From contig NZ_WTVH02000010.1 of assembly GCF_012910785.2 (NCBI RefSeq), forward strand, positions 1-64,000: a stretch of 64,000 bases of DNA, given 5' to 3'. Below, one piece after another: positions 62,058-64,000 of this stretch (position 1 is its first letter; each line of letters opens with the position of its first letter). This DNA comes from Aromatoleum buckelii (GTDB taxonomy: Bacteria; Pseudomonadota; Gammaproteobacteria; Burkholderiales; Rhodocyclaceae). Below the pieces are notes generated by a model. That model worked only from the letters and a program-made list of their open reading frames with translations. It was not told where the DNA came from and did not search any database. A program made the position numbers and the translations under genes.

Positions 62058-64000
62058 TCATCGAATCGTCGCCGCCGGTGCCGGCACGACCGGCGTGTGC
62101 GCACCGGATTCGAGCTCCCGCCGCAGCTGCCACTGCTTGACCAGCGCATACAGCGCGGGGATCACGCCGAGCGTCAGCACCGTCGACGAGATCATGCCGC
62201 CGACCATCGGCGCAGCGATGCGGCTCATGACTTCGGAGCCGGTGCCCGTGCCCCACATGATCGGCAGCAGGCCCGCCATGATCGCGACGACCGTCATCAT
62301 CTTCGGGCGCACGCGCTCGACTGCGCCTTCCATGATCGCTTCATAAAGGTCGGCAACCGACGCCTCGCGGCCTTCGGCAGCACGTTTCGCGCGGATCGCC
62401 TCCCACGCGTGATCGAGGTAGATCAGCATGACGACGCCGGTTTCGGCCGCGACGCCGGCGAGCGCGATAAAGCCGACCGCGACCGCGACGCTCATCTGGT
62501 AGCCGAGCCACCACATCAGCCACACGCCGCCGACGAGCGCGAACGGCACCGACAGCATCACGATCAAGGTCTCGGTGAGACGCCGGAAGTTCAGGTACAG
62601 CAGCACGAAGATCAGCCCGAGCGTCAGCGGCAGCACGACTTTCATCTTCTCCTTCGCGCGCTCCATGTACTCGAACTGGCCGCTCCACGTCGCGTAATAG
62701 CCGGGCGGGAACGTGACCTGTTCGGCGACCGCCTGCTGCGCGCGTTTGACGAACGCGCCGAGGTCGGCGCCGCGCGTGTCGACGTACACGTACGCGGCGA
62801 GCAGTGCATTCTCGGTGCGGATGCCGGGCGAGCCGCGCGTGAGCTGAACGTCGGCGAGCTGGCCGAGCGGGATCGGGCCGCTCGCCGTCGGCACGTACAC
62901 TTCGGCCGCGATGCGCTGCGGGTCGTCGCGCAGGCCGCGCGGGTAGCGCACGGTGACGTTGTAGCGTTCGAGCCCTTCGACCGCGGTCGTGACCATGTCG
63001 CCGCCGAGCGCGGTCGCGACGACTTCCTGCAACGCATTGACCGTCAGGCCGTAGCGTGCGAGCTGGTCGCGGCGCGGCACGATGTCGAGGTAGTAGCCGC
63101 CGCTGACGCGCTCGGCGTACGCGCTGGAAGCGCCCGGCACGTTCCGCACCGCGGCTTCGACGTCCTTCGCGACCTGCTCGATCGTCGCGAGGTCGTTGCC
63201 GAACACCTTGACGCCGATCGGCGTGCGGATGCCGGTCGCGAGCATGTCGAGGCGCGCCTTGATCGGCATCGTCCAGGAATTCGCGACACCGGGGAATTTC
63301 AGCGCCGCGTCCATCTCGGCGATCAGCTTGTCGGTTGTCATGCCTGGCCGCCAGTCGGCTTGCGGCTTGAGGTTCACGACCGTCTCGAACATTTCGAGCG
63401 GCGCCGGGTCGGTCGCCGACAGCGCGCGCCCGGCCTTGCCATACACCGATTCGACTTCGGGAAACGTCTTGATGATGCGGTTCGTCGTCGCGAGCAGACG
63501 CCCGGCTTCGGTCACCGACATGCCGGGCAGCGCCGCCGGCATGTAGAACAGCGTGCCTTCGTTCAGCGTCGGCATGAACTCCGAGCCGAGCTGGCGCGCC
63601 GGGAACACCGTCACCGCCATCACCACCCCCGCGGCGACGAGCGTCAGCACCTTGTGGCGCATCACGCCGCGGATGATCGGCCGGTAGGCCCAGATCAGGA
63701 AGCGGTTCACCGGGTTCCTCGCCTCGGGCAGGATGCGCCCGCGCACGAAGAACAGCATCAGCACCGGCACGAGCGTTACCGACAGCAGCGCCGCGCCCGC
63801 CATCGCGAACGTCTTCGTGAACGCGAGCGGCGAGAACATCCGTCCTTCCTGCCCTTCGAGCGTGAACACCGGCAGGAACGACACGGTGATGATCAACAGC
63901 GAAAAGAACAGCGCCGGGCCGACTTCCTTGCACGCGCGGATGATCGTCTGCGCGCGCTCGGCCTGCGTCGCGCCCGCCGGCAGATGTTCGAGGCGCTTGT
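62058..64000 (-). CDS. cusA: CusA/CzcA-family heavy-metal RND efflux pump (N terminus beyond window)
   Basis: The visible 647 residues are the C-terminal part of an HME-RND pump; the N-terminal third lies beyond 64000. The sequence resembles CusA/SilA: SDPAPLEMFETV-like (read as TDPAPLEMFETVVNLKPQAD), then RLDMLATGIRTPIGVKVFG with the Cu-site Met, then GGDMVTTAVEGLE with a second Met. A third CusA Met (in GPSMLKTEN) appears replaced: here the segment reads GSPGIRTEN. The porter and membrane domains follow, with the conserved SVPFALVGGVWLMWWLGY and SEVMSRIAAPMVGGM. It is the first visible gene of the copper operon. Confidence 0.92.
   Translation of the reverse strand, partial: KRLEHLPAGATQAERAQTIIRACKEVGPALFFSLLIITVSFLPVFTLEGQEGRMFSPLAFTKTFAMAGAALLSVTLVPVLMLFFVRGRILPEARNPVNRFLIWAYRPIIRGVMRHKVLTLVAAGVVMAVTVFPARQLGSEFMPTLNEGTLFYMPAALPGMSVTEAGRLLATTNRIIKTFPEVESVYGKAGRALSATDPAPLEMFETVVNLKPQADWRPGMTTDKLIAEMDAALKFPGVANSWTMPIKARLDMLATGIRTPIGVKVFGNDLATIEQVAKDVEAAVRNVPGASSAYAERVSGGYYLDIVPRRDQLARYGLTVNALQEVVATALGGDMVTTAVEGLERYNVTVRYPRGLRDDPQRIAAEVYVPTASGPIPLGQLADVQLTRGSPGIRTENALLAAYVYVDTRGADLGAFVKRAQQAVAEQVTFPPGYYATWSGQFEYMERAKEKMKVVLPLTLGLIFVLLYLNFRRLTETLIVMLSVPFALVGGVWLMWWLGYQMSVAVAVGFIALAGVAAETGVVMLIYLDHAWEAIRAKRAAEGREASVADLYEAIMEGAVERVRPKMMTVVAIMAGLLPIMWGTGTGSEVMSRIAAPMVGGMISSTVLTLGVIPALYALVKQWQLRRELESGAHTPVVPAPAATIR

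Overview
The window is about 64 kb of very GC-rich chromosomal DNA. Gene order and protein families point to a betaproteobacterium of the Rhodocyclales (Azoarcus, Aromatoleum or Thauera type). The pilMNOPQ-aroK-aroB-dgt-gltB-gltD order, UbiC/UbiA/UbiD, an ADP-forming acyl-CoA synthetase and a CopK-type copper protein all fit this. The genus is inferred from family resemblance; no database was searched. I see no insertion sequence, prophage, CRISPR array, rRNA or tRNA, so most of the window is core genome with a few accessory patches.

Layout. 0-10.5 kb: pirin, WrbA, a YdcF/ElyC-like membrane protein, a DUF2802 protein, RidA, RecG, UbiC-UbiA, a small periplasmic protein, PyrF and a large Ig-domain lipoprotein closed by a strong terminator. 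10.6-18.8 kb: a Phd/VapC-type toxin-antitoxin pair, UbiD, a small membrane protein, PBP4 (DacB), and the dTDP-rhamnose genes rfbBACD plus an unknown small protein. 18.8-23 kb: lysA-lptM on the minus strand, cyaY, and PBP1a. 23-31 kb: pilMNOPQ, then aroK-aroB-dgt. 31-37.3 kb: gltB-gltD, preceded by what looks like an independent short structured RNA with its own promoter and terminator. 37.4-40 kb: ackA and a MaoC-phosphotransacetylase fusion. 40-43.4 kb: glmU-glmS. 43.5-49.4 kb: an accessory stretch with a PRC-barrel protein, a cluster of CTGAACG repeats, mlaA and mlaC, a Gln/Gly repeat protein, a decayed methyltransferase gene, an NhaR-like regulator, an HPF-like protein and a Tim44-domain protein. 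49.4-56.6 kb: a minus-strand block with a putative wing-helix protein, an ADP-forming acyl-CoA synthetase, an enoyl-CoA hydratase, and E2, E1beta and E1alpha of a 2-oxoacid dehydrogenase without E3. 56.9-64 kb: a copper-handling island with CopK, an HD-GYP protein, an isoprenylcysteine-methyltransferase-like protein, DUF2933, a YHS-containing CopA ATPase, a Met-rich periplasmic protein and the C-terminal two thirds of a CusA-type RND pump that runs off the window.

The genes combine into recognisable modules: ubiquinone synthesis (ubiC, ubiA, ubiD), cell envelope supply (glmU, glmS, rfbBACD, dacB, ponA, lptM, mlaA/C), type IV pilus assembly (pilMNOPQ), ammonia assimilation (gltBD), acyl-CoA to ATP conversion (ackA with pta; oxoacid dehydrogenase with ADP-forming synthetase), and copper export. 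The most unusual signals are the candidate 80-nt RNA before gltB, the CTGAACG repeat array before mlaA, the 23-residue Gln/Gly repeats, the methyltransferase remnant and the composition of the copper island.
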